From assembly GCF_900110165.1 (NCBI RefSeq), contig NZ_FOCQ01000012.1, forward strand, positions 1-64,000: a DNA stretch of 64,000 bases, read 5' to 3'. Below are positions 49,784-60,311 of the stretch, in pieces; position 1 is the stretch's first letter, and each line of letters opens with the position of its first letter. A model generated the notes under the pieces. That model had not been told where the DNA came from, made no database searches, and saw nothing but the letters and a program-made list of their open reading frames with translations. The position numbers and the translations under genes are program-made. The stretch is from Lihuaxuella thermophila. Its GTDB lineage: Bacteria > Bacillota > Bacilli > Thermoactinomycetales > Thermoactinomycetaceae.

Positions 49784-51004
49784 ATGAAAAAGCTGATTTC
49801 ACTGATGTTAGCCGCTTTGCTGCCCGCATCACTCCTGGCAGGATGCAGTTCGTCGGAATCGGGCAAAGTAAAAATCGAATTTTTCCAAAACAAACCGGAA
49901 GCCAAGTCAACTTTTGAAAAGCTCGCTGAGAAATTTGAAAAGGAAAACCCGACGATTGACGTGGTCGTGTCCACCCCGCCCGATGCAGAAACTGTTTTAA
50001 AAACGCGAATCGCGAAAAATGACGTTCCGGATGTCATTGGCTCGGGTTTAAACGCCACCTTTGTGGAGTTGGCTAAAAACGGCATTTTCGCTGATTTCTC
50101 AAATGATCCCCAGCTTCAAAACATCCAACCCGCTTATGTGGATATGATCAAAAATCTGACGGGTCTGAAGGAAGTGCACGGCATTCCATATTCCGCAAAC
50201 GCGAACGGAGTTCTTTATAACAAGGCACTCTTTAAGGAACTGGGATTAACGGTTCCCAAAACATGGGATGAATTCATCGCTGTCGCGGACAAAATCAAAG
50301 CTGCGGGAAAGATTCCGTTCTACCATACTTATAAAGATTCCTGGACAACATTGATTCCGTTTAATGCGCTTGCTTCCAACCTTCCCGGGGATCAGTTCTT
50401 CAAGGACCGAGAGTCAGGAAAAACAACATTCCGGCAGGCGTACCGGGAAGTTGCTGAAAAGCAGTTAAAACTGTTGGAATACGGAACCAAAGACAACTTT
50501 GGAAAAGGGTACAGCGATGGAAACGCTGCCTTTGCCAAAGGTGAGTCCGTGATGTATCTGCAAGGAATATGGGCCATTCCGGAAATTAAAAAAGCAAATC
50601 CAAACATAGAAATCGGTACTTTCCCATTTCCCGCAAGCAATGACACTGCGAAGAACAAACTCGTCTCCGGTGTGGATACCTTGCTCACCCTGTCCGCTGC
50701 CACCCAGCATAAAGAAGAGTCGAAAAAATTCATCGATTTCCTGTTGAAGCCGGAAAATGTAAAGTTCTACATTGATGAGCAAAAGGTATTCTCTTCCGTA
50801 AAAGGTGTCACGCAAGATGACCCGAGTGTTTCCGACCTGAAGGAGAGCTTCCAAAAAGGGTTGCTGGTTGATTTTGCTGACCACTATATTCCGTCCGCGA
50901 TGAAAGTGGATAAGATTGTCCAAGGATTCCTGCAAAAGAAAGATATGGATGAATACCTGAAAACTTTGGACACCGAATGGAATAAAGTTCAAGAACGAAA
51001 GTAA
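49784..51004 (+). CDS. Sugar ABC transporter substrate-binding lipoprotein
   Basis: 406 aa. Lipoprotein signal MKKLISLMLAALLPASLLAGCSSS (lipobox LLAGC, Cys 21), then a family 1 solute-binding fold (KIEFFQNKPEAKSTFEKLAEKFEKENPTIDV; VPDVIGSGL; EVHGIPYSANANGVLYNKALFKELGLTVPKTWDEF; ANPNIEIGTFPFPASND). MalE-like binding proteins capture oligosaccharides outside the membrane. First gene of a four-gene operon with two permeases and an oligo-1,6-glucosidase; behind GGAAGGGG and a LacI operator. The substrate is likely an alpha-glucoside. Confidence 0.93.
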   Translation: MKKLISLMLAALLPASLLAGCSSSESGKVKIEFFQNKPEAKSTFEKLAEKFEKENPTIDVVVSTPPDAETVLKTRIAKNDVPDVIGSGLNATFVELAKNGIFADFSNDPQLQNIQPAYVDMIKNLTGLKEVHGIPYSANANGVLYNKALFKELGLTVPKTWDEFIAVADKIKAAGKIPFYHTYKDSWTTLIPFNALASNLPGDQFFKDRESGKTTFRQAYREVAEKQLKLLEYGTKDNFGKGYSDGNAAFAKGESVMYLQGIWAIPEIKKANPNIEIGTFPFPASNDTAKNKLVSGVDTLLTLSAATQHKEESKKFIDFLLKPENVKFYIDEQKVFSSVKGVTQDDPSVSDLKESFQKGLLVDFADHYIPSAMKVDKIVQGFLQKKDMDEYLKTLDTEWNKVQERK

Positions 51005-51118
51005 CCGTGAGGGGGGATTGGCTGACCGGCCAATCTCCCTTAATAAGAGATGATTTCTCCCGAAGCGGCCAACCGTTGCCATAACCACAATCAAGCTTTA
51101 AACCGGGGAGTGCAACCA

Positions 51119-51985
51119 ATGAGCAAACGCAACACCGCCTTTTATTTAATGACGATCCCTGCGGTGCTCTTGTTCTTCGCCTTTCACACATTTCCAGCCA
51201 TCCAGGGAGTCTATTATTCGCTTACAAACTGGAACGGCTTCAGCCCAACCTATGAGTTCGTTGGTTTCAAAAACTATGTAAATATATTCAAGGACGAAAA
51301 TGTGCTGAATGCCTACATTTTTACTTTTAAGTACGCCGTTCTCACGACGATTCTGGTAAATGCCTTGAGTTTGATCATTGCTCTGGGACTCAATGCAAAA
51401 ATCAAGTTCCGCAATTTTTTCCGGGCTGTTTATTTCCTGCCCAATATACTCAGCATTTTGATTGTGGGTTTCATTTTCAACTATATCTTTGGGCATGTGA
51501 TTCCGGATGTTGCAGAAAAGATGGGGATCGAATTCCTGAAATCCAATATTCTCGGAAACGAGAACCTGGCATGGATTGGAATTGTGATCGTGGCCGTTTG
51601 GCAATCCGTTGCCTTCAATACCATTTTGTATCTGGCCGGTCTTCAGACGATTCCATCTGATTTGTACGAAGCGGCAAGCCTGGACGGAGCCACGAAATGG
51701 AAAGAGTTTTGGACGATTACATTTCCGCTGATCGCTCCGTTTTTCACCATCAATATGGTACTGGCGATGAAAAATAATATGAATGTGTTTGACCATGTGG
51801 TCGCCATGACAGGCGGAGGGCCGGGGAGAGCCACAGAATCTATTGCTGTATTGATTTATCAAGGAGGGTTTACAGGCGGAGAATTTGCTTATCAATCAGC
51901 GAACGCCGTGATTTTCCTGTTCATCATTGTCGTGCTCACGTTCATTCAACTTAAATTCCTGCAAAAACGGGAGATGGAAATGTAA
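51119..51985 (+). CDS. Sugar ABC transporter permease (MalF/UgpA type)
   Basis: 288 aa from ATG 51119. Six TM helices; the opening YLMTIPAVLLFFAFHTFPAIQGVYYSLTNWNGFSPTYEFVGFKNY is typical of the UgpA/MalF permeases of CUT1 systems. The EAA loop, which contacts the ATPase, is EAASLDGATKWKEFWTITFPLIAP. It overlaps the second permease by 1 bp. A dedicated ATPase gene is absent, so a shared MsmX-type ATPase elsewhere is expected. The longer frame from 51050 lacks support. Confidence 0.94.
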   Translation: MSKRNTAFYLMTIPAVLLFFAFHTFPAIQGVYYSLTNWNGFSPTYEFVGFKNYVNIFKDENVLNAYIFTFKYAVLTTILVNALSLIIALGLNAKIKFRNFFRAVYFLPNILSILIVGFIFNYIFGHVIPDVAEKMGIEFLKSNILGNENLAWIGIVIVAVWQSVAFNTILYLAGLQTIPSDLYEAASLDGATKWKEFWTITFPLIAPFFTINMVLAMKNNMNVFDHVVAMTGGGPGRATESIAVLIYQGGFTGGEFAYQSANAVIFLFIIVVLTFIQLKFLQKREMEM

Positions 51986-52803
51986 TGAAGAACAAAACCA
52001 ACTGGGCTGTCACCGTTCCCATTGCACTTGGTTCCCTGCTCATTCTGTTTCCTTTGTATTTGGCGATTGCCGTAGCACTCAAGAGCCCGGAAGAGCTGGC
52101 AAATTCCATCCTCGGCCTTCCTAAGGAATTTCATTTGGAAAACTTCATGAGAGCCATTGAAATGACAAACTTCTTCCAGGCATTTCAAAACAGTGCGTTT
52201 GTCACCGTTATTGCGGTCGTTTTCACGATTTTGACCAACTCGATGGTCGCCTATGCGATTGCCCGGAATATGGACAAAACATTCTTTAAATCCTTGTACT
52301 ACTACTTGATCAGCGCCATGTTTATTCCGTTTCCTTTGATCATGCTTCCGATTGTCAAGGAGACGTCAGCGCTCGGGATGAACAACCTGTTTGGACTTTC
52401 CGTTTTGTACATCGTGTACGGGTTGTCATTGAACATCTTTATCTATGTAGGGTACATCCGTTCCATTCCGCGGGAATTGGAAGAGGCGGCCATTGTGGAC
52501 GGCGCCTCCGCATGGGGAGTTTTTTGGAAGGTCATCTTCCCGCTCTTGTCTCCAATGAATGCAACGGTCGGAATTCTCACATGCCTTTGGGCGTGGAATG
52601 ACTTTATGCTGCCGTTGATCATTTTAAACGATCCGGAAATGGCGACGCTGCCTCTGAAGCAGTATATCTTCCAGGGACAGTTTTCCACCGATTACAATAC
52701 AGCCTTTGCCTCCTACTTGTTAGCCCTGTCACCTTTAGTCATCGTGTATCTGTTTGCCCAGAAATGGGTGATCAGCGGGGTGACAAAAGGGGCCATCAAG
52801 TAA
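51985..52803 (+). CDS. Sugar ABC transporter permease (MalG/UgpE type)
   Basis: 272 aa with six TM helices. EEAAIVDGASAWGVFWKVIFPLLSPMNATVGILTCLWAWNDFMLPLIIL contains the EAA motif and the conserved W-N-D-F segment of MalG-type permeases; the C-terminus AQKWVISGVTKGAIK is the classical end of this family. It shares one base with the previous stop codon. It forms the channel heterodimer with the 51119 product. Confidence 0.95.
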   Translation: MKNKTNWAVTVPIALGSLLILFPLYLAIAVALKSPEELANSILGLPKEFHLENFMRAIEMTNFFQAFQNSAFVTVIAVVFTILTNSMVAYAIARNMDKTFFKSLYYYLISAMFIPFPLIMLPIVKETSALGMNNLFGLSVLYIVYGLSLNIFIYVGYIRSIPRELEEAAIVDGASAWGVFWKVIFPLLSPMNATVGILTCLWAWNDFMLPLIILNDPEMATLPLKQYIFQGQFSTDYNTAFASYLLALSPLVIVYLFAQKWVISGVTKGAIK

Positions 52804-52839
52804 GAGGATTTTGATGAAGAGAGAGACCATACGCAGGAG

Positions 52840-54531
52840 ATGAATGGAATGGAGAGGAAATGGTGGAAGGAAAGCGTTGTGTATCAAATCTACCCGCGCA
52901 GTTTTATGGACAGTAACGGGGACGGAATCGGGGATTTGCGGGGGATTATTTCGAAACTGGATTACCTGAAGGAGCTTGGGATCGATATCATTTGGCTTTC
53001 CCCTGTATATGAGTCGCCCAATGACGATAACGGGTATGATATCAGTGACTATCAATCGATCATGGATGAATTTGGCACGATGGAAGATTGGGAAGCACTT
53101 TTGCATGAAGTTCACAAAAGGGATATGAAGTTGATCATGGATCTGGTTGTGAATCACAGTTCCGATGAACACCCCTGGTTTGTTGAATCGCGAAAATCCA
53201 AGGATAATCCGTATCGGGATTATTATATCTGGCGTCCGGGGAAAAACGGAAAAGAACCGAATAACTGGGAATCCTGTTTTGGCGGTTCAGCCTGGCAGTA
53301 CGACGAGACAACCGGAGAATACTATCTTCATCTTTTCTCGAAAAAACAACCGGATTTGAACTGGGAAAACCCGAAGCTCCGGCAGGAATTATACGATATG
53401 ATGAGATGGTGGTTGGATAAAGGGATTGACGGATTTCGGATGGACGTCATCAATTTTATTTCAAAGGAACCGGGACTGCCGGATGCCCCCAATCCGGAAG
53501 GAAGGAAATATGTTCCCGGCGGCAGATATTATATGAACGGCCCTCGGATCCATGAATTCCTGCAGGAAATGCACAAAGAAGTCTTTTCAAAATACGACAT
53601 CATGACGGTTGGCGAGATGCCGGGGGTAACACCCGAGGAAGCCGTTCTGTATACGGGTGAAGACCGGCATGAAGTCCATATGGTGTTTCAGTTCGAACAT
53701 ATGGAGCTGGACTCCGGACCAGGCGGAAAATGGGACGTGAAACCCTGGAGACTCAAAGATTTAAAAGCCGTGATGAGCAAATGGCAAAAGTCATTGGAGG
53801 GTAAAGGTTGGAACAGCCTGTATTTAAACAACCATGATCAGCCCCGGATGGTTTCCCGGTTCGGTGATGATCGGACTTACCTGGAAGAGTCCGCCAAGAT
53901 GTTAGCGACCTTTCTTCATATGCTGCAAGGAACTCCCTATATTTATCAAGGCGAAGAGATCGGCATGACCAATGTACGCTTTCCCTCCATCGAAGACTAC
54001 AAAGATATAGAAACGTTGAATATGTATCGGGAAAAAGTATTCGAAAACGGCGAAGAGATCGAAAAAGTGATGGACTCCATTTATAAAAAAGGAAGAGACA
54101 ATGCGCGCACGCCCGTCCAGTGGGATGATTCGGAGCATGCCGGTTTCACGTCGGGAACGCCATGGATCGCCGTTAATCCGAATTATAAAGAAGTGAATGT
54201 CAAGAAAGCACTGCAAGATAAAAACTCTGTCTTCCATTACTATAAGAAGCTGATTCAATTGCGGAAGCAGCATGAGATCATCGTTTACGGAACTTATGAT
54301 TTGATTTTGGAAGATCATGATCAAATCTATGCCTATACACGAACACTGGGAGAGCAAAAACTACTGGTGATTTGTAACTTCTTCAGCGGCAACCCGGTTT
54401 TTGAGCTGCCGTCCAATTTAAGATATACGAAGAAAGAATTACTGATCAGCAATTATGACACAGACCCGGAAGAGCGGATTGAAAACATGGTGTTGAAACC
54501 GTACGAAGCAAGAGTTTACCGGCTGGTTTAA
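52840..54531 (+). CDS. malL: Oligo-1,6-glucosidase / alpha-glucosidase (GH13)
   Basis: 563 aa (start 52840 or 52849; both follow AGGAG). GH13 barrel: KWWKESVVYQIYPRSFMDSNGDGIGDLRGI, region I DLVVNHSSDEH, region II GFRMDVINFISK with the nucleophile Asp near 202, region III VGEMPG with the acid/base Glu near 258, region IV LNNHDQPR with Asp near 333. GFRMDVINFISK is the form found in oligo-1,6-glucosidases and related enzymes. No signal peptide, so it hydrolyses imported isomaltose-type sugars in the cytosol. Last gene of the ABC operon, followed by the terminator at 54646. Confidence 0.92.
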   Translation: MNGMERKWWKESVVYQIYPRSFMDSNGDGIGDLRGIISKLDYLKELGIDIIWLSPVYESPNDDNGYDISDYQSIMDEFGTMEDWEALLHEVHKRDMKLIMDLVVNHSSDEHPWFVESRKSKDNPYRDYYIWRPGKNGKEPNNWESCFGGSAWQYDETTGEYYLHLFSKKQPDLNWENPKLRQELYDMMRWWLDKGIDGFRMDVINFISKEPGLPDAPNPEGRKYVPGGRYYMNGPRIHEFLQEMHKEVFSKYDIMTVGEMPGVTPEEAVLYTGEDRHEVHMVFQFEHMELDSGPGGKWDVKPWRLKDLKAVMSKWQKSLEGKGWNSLYLNNHDQPRMVSRFGDDRTYLEESAKMLATFLHMLQGTPYIYQGEEIGMTNVRFPSIEDYKDIETLNMYREKVFENGEEIEKVMDSIYKKGRDNARTPVQWDDSEHAGFTSGTPWIAVNPNYKEVNVKKALQDKNSVFHYYKKLIQLRKQHEIIVYGTYDLILEDHDQIYAYTRTLGEQKLLVICNFFSGNPVFELPSNLRYTKKELLISNYDTDPEERIENMVLKPYEARVYRLV

Positions 54532-54645
54532 CGATAAAACCGTTCCCGGGCAGCTTTTGAAGGATTTGACGAAAAACTGTATAAGTGTTGCGTTTTTTTC
54601 ATTCAAAACACAAACTATATTCTCTTGCTGAAATGATATCAAAGT

Positions 54646-54676
54646 AACCCGATCCCTTTGATCAATGGGATCGGGT
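54646..54676 (+). terminator. Terminator of the alpha-glucoside operon
   Basis: AACCCGATCCC and GGGATCGGGTT pair around TTTGATCAAT; the T-run is weak, but the stem is strong. Confidence 0.7.
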
Positions 54677-54901
54677 TGTGTGTTTTCGTGCGCACCTGAT
54701 GGATAGCGGGGCTGTTGGATCATCATTCGCCGGGATTTGGGCCACTCAGATGGCTTCAGCTGCGATTTATTTTCTGTTTGGCCGGATTCACGCTTTTTTA
54801 TCTAAAAAGCGAAACCTTCATCCTCGCATGTTTTTATTTTCGCAAAAGGGAACACTTGATGTTTAAAGAATTTATTGGAAAGGCGTCGGATGAAGAGGAA
54901 G

Positions 54902-54940
54902 GAACTTACGTTCCCTTGTTGAATCACGATATGATATAAT
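54902..54940 (+). promoter_or_regulatory. LexA (SOS) box and -10 of uvrBA
   Basis: GAAC-TTAC-GTTC at 54902-54913 fits the Gram-positive LexA/DinR box core. TATAAT is at 54935-54940, 30 bp before the start. The box overlaps the -35 position, where LexA would block initiation. Confidence 0.8.
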
Positions 54941-54969
54941 AAGTCCTATGACGGAAACGAGGTGATACC

Positions 54970-56952
54970 GTGGAACGCAAATTCCAACTGGTTTCGGAAT
55001 TTCAGCCACAGGGTGACCAGCCCCGTGCCATCGAACAGCTCGTAGAAGGCATCAGACAGGGAAAAAAGTGCCAAACCTTGCTGGGGGCGACGGGTACGGG
55101 GAAAACCTTCACGATGGCTCACACGATTGCCCGCGTCAATAAGCCGACGCTGGTGATCGCTCATAACAAGACCTTGGCCGCGCAATTGTGCGGAGAGCTG
55201 AAAGAGTTTTTCCCGCATAACGCGGTAGAATATTTTGTGAGCTATTACGACTATTATCAACCGGAAGCCTATATCCCTTCGACGGATACCTATATAGAGA
55301 AAGATGCCTCGATCAATGACGAAATCGATAAACTGCGCCACTCGGCAACCAGTGCCCTGTTTGAGCGCAGGGATGTCATTATTGTTGCCAGTGTTTCCTG
55401 CATCTACGGTTTGGGTTCGCCGGTCGAATACCGGGACCTGGTGTTATCGCTGCGGGTCGGGATGGAGCGCGACCGCAACGAAGTGCTGCGCAAACTGGTA
55501 GATATCCAATACCAGCGCAATGATATGAATTTCACGCGCGGGACGTTTCGTGTCCGCGGGGATGTTCTGGAGATTTTTCCTGTTTCCCGCAGTGAACAAG
55601 CGGTGCGGGTAGAATTTTTCGGGGATGAAATTGAACGCATCCGGGAAATTGATGTGCTTACCGGGGAGATTTTGGGCGAGCGCGAACATGTGGCCGTTTT
55701 CCCGGCGTCCCACTATGTCACCCGTTCGGAGGTAATGGAACGGGCCTTAAAAAGCATTGAAGCAGAGCTGGAGGAACGGCTGGCCGAGTTGAGAAGCCAG
55801 GGCAAGCTGCTGGAAGCGCAGCGTCTCGAACAACGGACGCGTTATGATATGGAGATGATGCGGGAGATGGGATTCTGTTCCGGCATCGAGAACTATTCCC
55901 GCCATCTGGTGGGCAAAAAGCCGGGAGAACCGCCCTATACCCTGCTGGATTATTTTCCTGATGATTTTTTGATCATCGTGGACGAGTCCCATGTAACCAT
56001 CCCGCAGATTCACGGGATGTATAACGGGGACCAGGCAAGGAAAAATGTGTTGGTAGAACATGGTTTCCGCCTGCCTTCAGCCAAGGATAACCGGCCGCTT
56101 AAATTCAGCGAGTTTGAAGAGAAGATCAATCAGATCATCTTTGTCTCGGCAACGCCGGGGCCATATGAGCTGGAAAAAGCCCCGGATGTGGTCGAACAGA
56201 TTATCCGGCCGACAGGACTGATCGATCCGTTGATCCATGTTCATCCGATTGAAGGGCAGATCGACCACCTCATCGGCGAGATTCACAAGCGGATCGCCCG
56301 TGACGAACGCGTCCTGGTCACCACTCTGACCAAGAAGATGGCCGAAGACCTGACCGACTATCTGAAAGAACTGGGAATCAAAGTGCGCTATCTCCATTCG
56401 GACATCAAGACGATTGAACGGATGCAAATTTTGCGCGATCTGCGCCTGGGTGAATTTGACGTGCTGATCGGGATCAACCTTTTGCGCGAAGGATTGGATT
56501 TGCCGGAAGTGTCACTGGTAGCCATCCTGGATGCGGACAAAGAAGGATTCCTGCGCGCCGAACGTTCCCTGATCCAGACCATCGGGCGGGCCGCGCGCAA
56601 TGCCAACGGCGAAGTGATCATGTATGCCGATACGATCACGGAGTCGATGCGGAAAGCCATCGATGAGACAGAGCGGAGACGGAGGATCCAGACGGAGTAT
56701 AACCGGAAGCACGGGATTACTCCGCAAACGGTGAAGAAGAAGGTCCACGATGTGATCGAAGCGACCAAAGTGGCAGAAGATACCGCCGAGTACAAGATTC
56801 AGACCGAGTCGAAGAAACTGACCAAAAAAGAACGGCAAAAATTGATCGAACAGCTGGAAAAAGAAATGAAAACGGCAGCCAAGGAACTCAGATTTGAGCG
56901 TGCGGCGGAACTGCGTGACATGATTATCGAACTCAAAGCGGAGGGAGCATAA
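54970..56952 (+). CDS. uvrB: Excinuclease ABC subunit B
   Basis: 660 aa from GTG 54970 (GAGGTGAT upstream). Walker [16 protein letters not shown] (near 40), beta-hairpin [30 protein letters not shown], the helicase motifs [18 protein letters not shown] and [43 protein letters not shown], and the C-terminal UVR motif ([23 protein letters not shown]) that binds UvrC. It verifies damage within the UvrA2B complex of nucleotide excision repair. Operon with uvrA, 6 bp apart, under a LexA box. Full length. Confidence 0.98.
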   Translation: MERKFQLVSEFQPQGDQPRAIEQLVEGIRQGKKCQTLLGATGTGKTFTMAHTIARVNKPTLVIAHNKTLAAQLCGELKEFFPHNAVEYFVSYYDYYQPEAYIPSTDTYIEKDASINDEIDKLRHSATSALFERRDVIIVASVSCIYGLGSPVEYRDLVLSLRVGMERDRNEVLRKLVDIQYQRNDMNFTRGTFRVRGDVLEIFPVSRSEQAVRVEFFGDEIERIREIDVLTGEILGEREHVAVFPASHYVTRSEVMERALKSIEAELEERLAELRSQGKLLEAQRLEQRTRYDMEMMREMGFCSGIENYSRHLVGKKPGEPPYTLLDYFPDDFLIIVDESHVTIPQIHGMYNGDQARKNVLVEHGFRLPSAKDNRPLKFSEFEEKINQIIFVSATPGPYELEKAPDVVEQIIRPTGLIDPLIHVHPIEGQIDHLIGEIHKRIARDERVLVTTLTKKMAEDLTDYLKELGIKVRYLHSDIKTIERMQILRDLRLGEFDVLIGINLLREGLDLPEVSLVAILDADKEGFLRAERSLIQTIGRAARNANGEVIMYADTITESMRKAIDETERRRRIQTEYNRKHGITPQTVKKKVHDVIEATKVAEDTAEYKIQTESKKLTKKERQKLIEQLEKEMKTAAKELRFERAAELRDMIIELKAEGA

Positions 56953-56958
56953 ACCTTC

Positions 56959-59838
56959 ATGGCACAAGAAAATATAGTGATTCGCGGGGCACGCGTACAC
57001 AACTTAAAAGATATCGATGTGACGATTCCGCGGGACAAGTTTGTCGTCGTCACCGGCTTAAGCGGGTCGGGCAAATCGTCTTTGGCCTTTGATACGATCT
57101 ATGCCGAAGGACAGCGGCGTTATGTGGAGTCGCTGTCTGCTTATGCCCGCCAGTTTCTCGGCCAGATGGATAAGCCGGATGTCGATGTGATTGAAGGCTT
57201 GTCTCCGGCGATCTCCATCGACCAGAAAACGACCAGCCGCAACCCGCGTTCCACCGTGGGCACGGTAACGGAAATCTATGACTATCTGCGGCTCTTGTTT
57301 GCCAGAGTGGGACACGCTTATTGCCCGGAGCACGGGATTGAAATCACTTCGCAAACCGTGCAGCAGATGGTGGACCGCGTCCTGGAGCTGCCGGAACGCA
57401 CGCGGATTCAGATCATGGCGCCGGTTGTCAAAGGACGCAAAGGGGAGCATGTGAAATTGCTGCAGGAGATCGGGCGGCAGGGTTACGTGCGGGTGCGGAT
57501 CGACGGGGAAATCATGGATCTTTCCGACGAGATCAAACTGGAGAAAAACAAGAAACACACCATTGAAGTCGTCGTGGATCGCCTCGTGATCAAACCCGGG
57601 ATCGAAACGCGTTTGTCCGATTCGATCGAGACGGCACTCGGCTTGTCGGGCGGGGAAGTGCTGGTGGATGTGATTGACGGCGAAGAACTGCTGTTCAGCC
57701 AAAACTTGGCATGCCCTCAGTGCGGTTTCAGCATCGACGAGCTCTCTCCCCGGATGTTCTCGTTTAACAGCCCGTTTGGGGCCTGTCCAAGCTGCGACGG
57801 GCTGGGAAGCCGCATGGAGATCGACCCTCAGCTGGTCATTCCCAACCCCGGGCTCTCGCTGGCTCAAGGGGCGATTGAACCATGGGCGTCATCGACCAGC
57901 AATTACTATCCTCAACTGTTGGAGGCCGTATGTTCCCACTTCGGCATCGATATAAACAAACCCTTTGAAGAGTTGTCGAAAAAAGAACAGAACCTCATCC
58001 TGTTCGGCTCCAAAGAGCGTTTCCCGTTCCGTTATACCAACGATATGGGCCTCACCCGGGAAACCCAGGCTCTCTTTGAAGGGGTTGTCCACAGCTTGAA
58101 CCGGCGTTATCGGGAAACCACTTCGGAGTTGATTCGTGAACAGCTGGAAGCCTATATGAGCACCAAAGAGTGCCCAACCTGTAAAGGGGCCCGCCTGAAA
58201 CAAGAAGTGCTCCATGTGCGGGTGGGCGGCAAAAACATCGACTACGTCACCCGTCTGTCCATTGGGGAGGCCCTTCAATTCTTTGAAGAACTTACCCTTT
58301 CGGACAAAGAAATGCAGATTGCGCGACAGGTGTTGAAGGAGATCAAAAGCCGGCTCGGATTCCTCGTCAATGTGGGCTTGGACTATCTGACTTTGCATCG
58401 GGCCGCAGGGACGCTTTCCGGCGGGGAAGCCCAGCGCATCCGCCTGGCGACCCAGATCGGTTCCAGCTTGATGGGCGTTTTGTACATCTTGGACGAACCC
58501 AGTATCGGGCTTCATCAACGGGACAACAACCGGCTGATCGCCACGCTGAAAAAAATGCGTGATCTGGGAAATACCCTGATCGTGGTGGAGCACGATGAAG
58601 ACACGATGTTGGCCTGTGATTACATCATCGACATCGGACCGGGCGCCGGTGCACATGGCGGACGGGTGGTGGCGGCCGGGACACCGCAGGAAGTGATGAA
58701 CGATGAAAATTCGCTGACCGGGCAGTATTTGAGCGGGCGCAAATTTATCCCCATACCGGCGGAGCGCAGAAAACCCAACGGGAAGTGGCTGGAAGTATAC
58801 GGAGCGAGCGAAAACAATCTGCGCAAGATTGATGTGCGCGTTCCGCTCGGCGTGTTTACCTGTGTAACGGGCGTTTCCGGCTCGGGAAAAAGCACGCTCG
58901 TGAATGAGATTATCTTAAAAGCACTCGCCAGAGAATTGAACAAGGCGAAAACCATCCCCGGCAATCACGAGAAAATCGCCGGCACGGAACATCTGGATAA
59001 AATCATCAGCATCGACCAATCGCCGATCGGGCGGACACCCCGGAGCAATCCGGCTACTTATACGGGAGTTTTTGACGACATCCGGGAAGTGTTTGCCTCC
59101 ACCCAGGAAGCCAAAGTACGCGGTTACCAAAAAGGCCGGTTCAGCTTCAACGTGAAAGGCGGGCGTTGCGAAGCCTGCCGGGGGGACGGCATCATCAAGA
59201 TTGAGATGCATTTCCTGCCGGATGTTTATGTTCCTTGTGAAGAGTGCAAAGGAAAACGATACAATCGCGACACGCTGGAAATTAAATACAAAGGCAAAAA
59301 CGTCTCCGATGTGCTGGAGATGACCGTTGAAGAAGCATTGGAGTTCTTCCAAAACATCCCGCGCATCAAACGGAAATTGCAAACGTTGTACGATGTGGGC
59401 CTCGGCTACATGAAACTGGGCCAGCCGGCGACCACTATGTCCGGCGGGGAGGCCCAACGGGTCAAACTGGCTTCCGAGCTGTATAAACGAAGCACCGGAC
59501 GCACGTTGTACATTCTGGATGAGCCGACTACAGGTCTTCACATCGACGATATTGCCCGCCTGCTCAAAGTGCTGCAGCGACTGGTGGAAAACGGGGATAC
59601 GGTACTGGTGATCGAGCATAACCTCGACGTTATCAAAACAGCTGATTATATTATCGACCTGGGGCCCGAGGGAGGAAGCGGCGGCGGAACGATTGTCGCC
59701 ACCGGGACTCCCGAAGAAGTGGCCGCGACGAAAGGATCGTATACGGGTCAGTTTTTGGCCCCGATCTTAAAAAGAGACCGGGCACGAACGAAAAAAGAGA
59801 TGGCACACCCGGAAAAGAAGATCGCACAAGCGACATGA
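56959..59838 (+). CDS. uvrA: Excinuclease ABC subunit A
   Basis: 959 aa. Two ABC-type modules: Walker [10 protein letters not shown] (near 32) and GVSGSGKST (near 641), signatures [16 protein letters not shown] and [16 protein letters not shown], and zinc fingers with C-x2-C pairs CPQCGFSID...CPSCDGLG and CEACRGDG...CEECKGKR. The opening [28 protein letters not shown] is universal. UvrA dimers scan DNA and load UvrB. A short basic tail ([19 protein letters not shown]) extends the usual end. Probably co-transcribed with uvrB. Confidence 0.98.
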   Translation: MAQENIVIRGARVHNLKDIDVTIPRDKFVVVTGLSGSGKSSLAFDTIYAEGQRRYVESLSAYARQFLGQMDKPDVDVIEGLSPAISIDQKTTSRNPRSTVGTVTEIYDYLRLLFARVGHAYCPEHGIEITSQTVQQMVDRVLELPERTRIQIMAPVVKGRKGEHVKLLQEIGRQGYVRVRIDGEIMDLSDEIKLEKNKKHTIEVVVDRLVIKPGIETRLSDSIETALGLSGGEVLVDVIDGEELLFSQNLACPQCGFSIDELSPRMFSFNSPFGACPSCDGLGSRMEIDPQLVIPNPGLSLAQGAIEPWASSTSNYYPQLLEAVCSHFGIDINKPFEELSKKEQNLILFGSKERFPFRYTNDMGLTRETQALFEGVVHSLNRRYRETTSELIREQLEAYMSTKECPTCKGARLKQEVLHVRVGGKNIDYVTRLSIGEALQFFEELTLSDKEMQIARQVLKEIKSRLGFLVNVGLDYLTLHRAAGTLSGGEAQRIRLATQIGSSLMGVLYILDEPSIGLHQRDNNRLIATLKKMRDLGNTLIVVEHDEDTMLACDYIIDIGPGAGAHGGRVVAAGTPQEVMNDENSLTGQYLSGRKFIPIPAERRKPNGKWLEVYGASENNLRKIDVRVPLGVFTCVTGVSGSGKSTLVNEIILKALARELNKAKTIPGNHEKIAGTEHLDKIISIDQSPIGRTPRSNPATYTGVFDDIREVFASTQEAKVRGYQKGRFSFNVKGGRCEACRGDGIIKIEMHFLPDVYVPCEECKGKRYNRDTLEIKYKGKNVSDVLEMTVEEALEFFQNIPRIKRKLQTLYDVGLGYMKLGQPATTMSGGEAQRVKLASELYKRSTGRTLYILDEPTTGLHIDDIARLLKVLQRLVENGDTVLVIEHNLDVIKTADYIIDLGPEGGSGGGTIVATGTPEEVAATKGSYTGQFLAPILKRDRARTKKEMAHPEKKIAQAT

Positions 59839-59962
59839 AACGGATCAAGGAAGGCTCTTAGCATGGGCCTCCCTTTTTTGTTGTGGTTAAGACCGAAAAC
59901 AGTGGTAAAACTAAGAGGGCAAGGCGTTTCCACCTGCAACAAATCCCAAGGAGTTGATGAGG

Positions 59963-60151
59963 ATGCCAAGAAGAAACAAACTCGTTGTACCTGGTGCAGC
60001 AGAGGCGCTTGATCAGATGAAGAACGAGATTGCCCGTGAGTTTGACGTCGATCTTGGCCCGGACACAACTGCCCGTGCGAATGGAGCTGTTGGTGGGGAA
60101 ATGACGAAACGCCTTGTGGCGATGGCCTCACAAATGATGAGCCGTCGTTAA
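59963..60151 (+). CDS. Alpha/beta-type small acid-soluble spore protein
   Basis: 62 aa from ATG 59963 (AAGGAG upstream; [20 protein letters not shown]). [40 protein letters not shown] holds both signature blocks: the GPR protease cleavage motif E-I-A-x-E-F and the [24 protein letters not shown]-binding block. SASPs coat spore DNA in the A-like form, protecting it from UV and heat, and are degraded at germination. Direct evidence for a spore former. Expected SigG control; I see no convincing SigG promoter. Ends at the terminator 60157-60182. Confidence 0.97.
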   Translation: MPRRNKLVVPGAAEALDQMKNEIAREFDVDLGPDTTARANGAVGGEMTKRLVAMASQMMSRR

Positions 60152-60156
60152 CAGAT

Positions 60157-60182
60157 GGGGGGAAACATTCCCCCCGTTTTCT
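60157..60182 (+). terminator. Terminator of the SASP gene
   Basis: GGGGGGAA (60157-60164) pairs with TTCCCCCC (60168-60175), then GTTTTCTTTT. Confidence 0.88.
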
Positions 60183-60204
60183 TTTCACGTGCTGTGATCA
60201 TGGC

Positions 60205-60235
60205 AAAAAAAAAGCAGCCCTGCCTAAGGGCTGAT
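60205..60235 (-). terminator. Terminator of the DUF692-like gene
   Basis: On the minus strand AGCCCT-TAGGC-AGGGCT-GC is followed by nine T. Confidence 0.88.
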
Positions 60236-60311
60236 GAACCGATCACTCCAAGCATTTTTCGCTGGCTTACCTCGATGAAATCCATGCTAAAGACGGGTCA
60301 ATTTTTCCGCT

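Larger units (their letters stand above)
54532..54969. other. Intergenic region between the glucosidase and uvrB genes
   Basis: It holds the terminator 54646-54676 and the LexA-controlled uvrB promoter. Two short + frames (54678-54866 and 54715-54939) lack ribosome binding sites and the second runs through the promoter; I do not call them. Confidence 0.5.

Noticed and set aside
54678-54939. Two short + strand frames before uvrB
   Set aside because: No ribosome binding sites; one crosses the LexA box and -10 of uvrB.
57058-59619. Long minus-strand open frames inside uvrA (up to 269 codons)
   Set aside because: These are shadows of a GC-rich highly conserved coding gene; uvrA is certain on the + strand.
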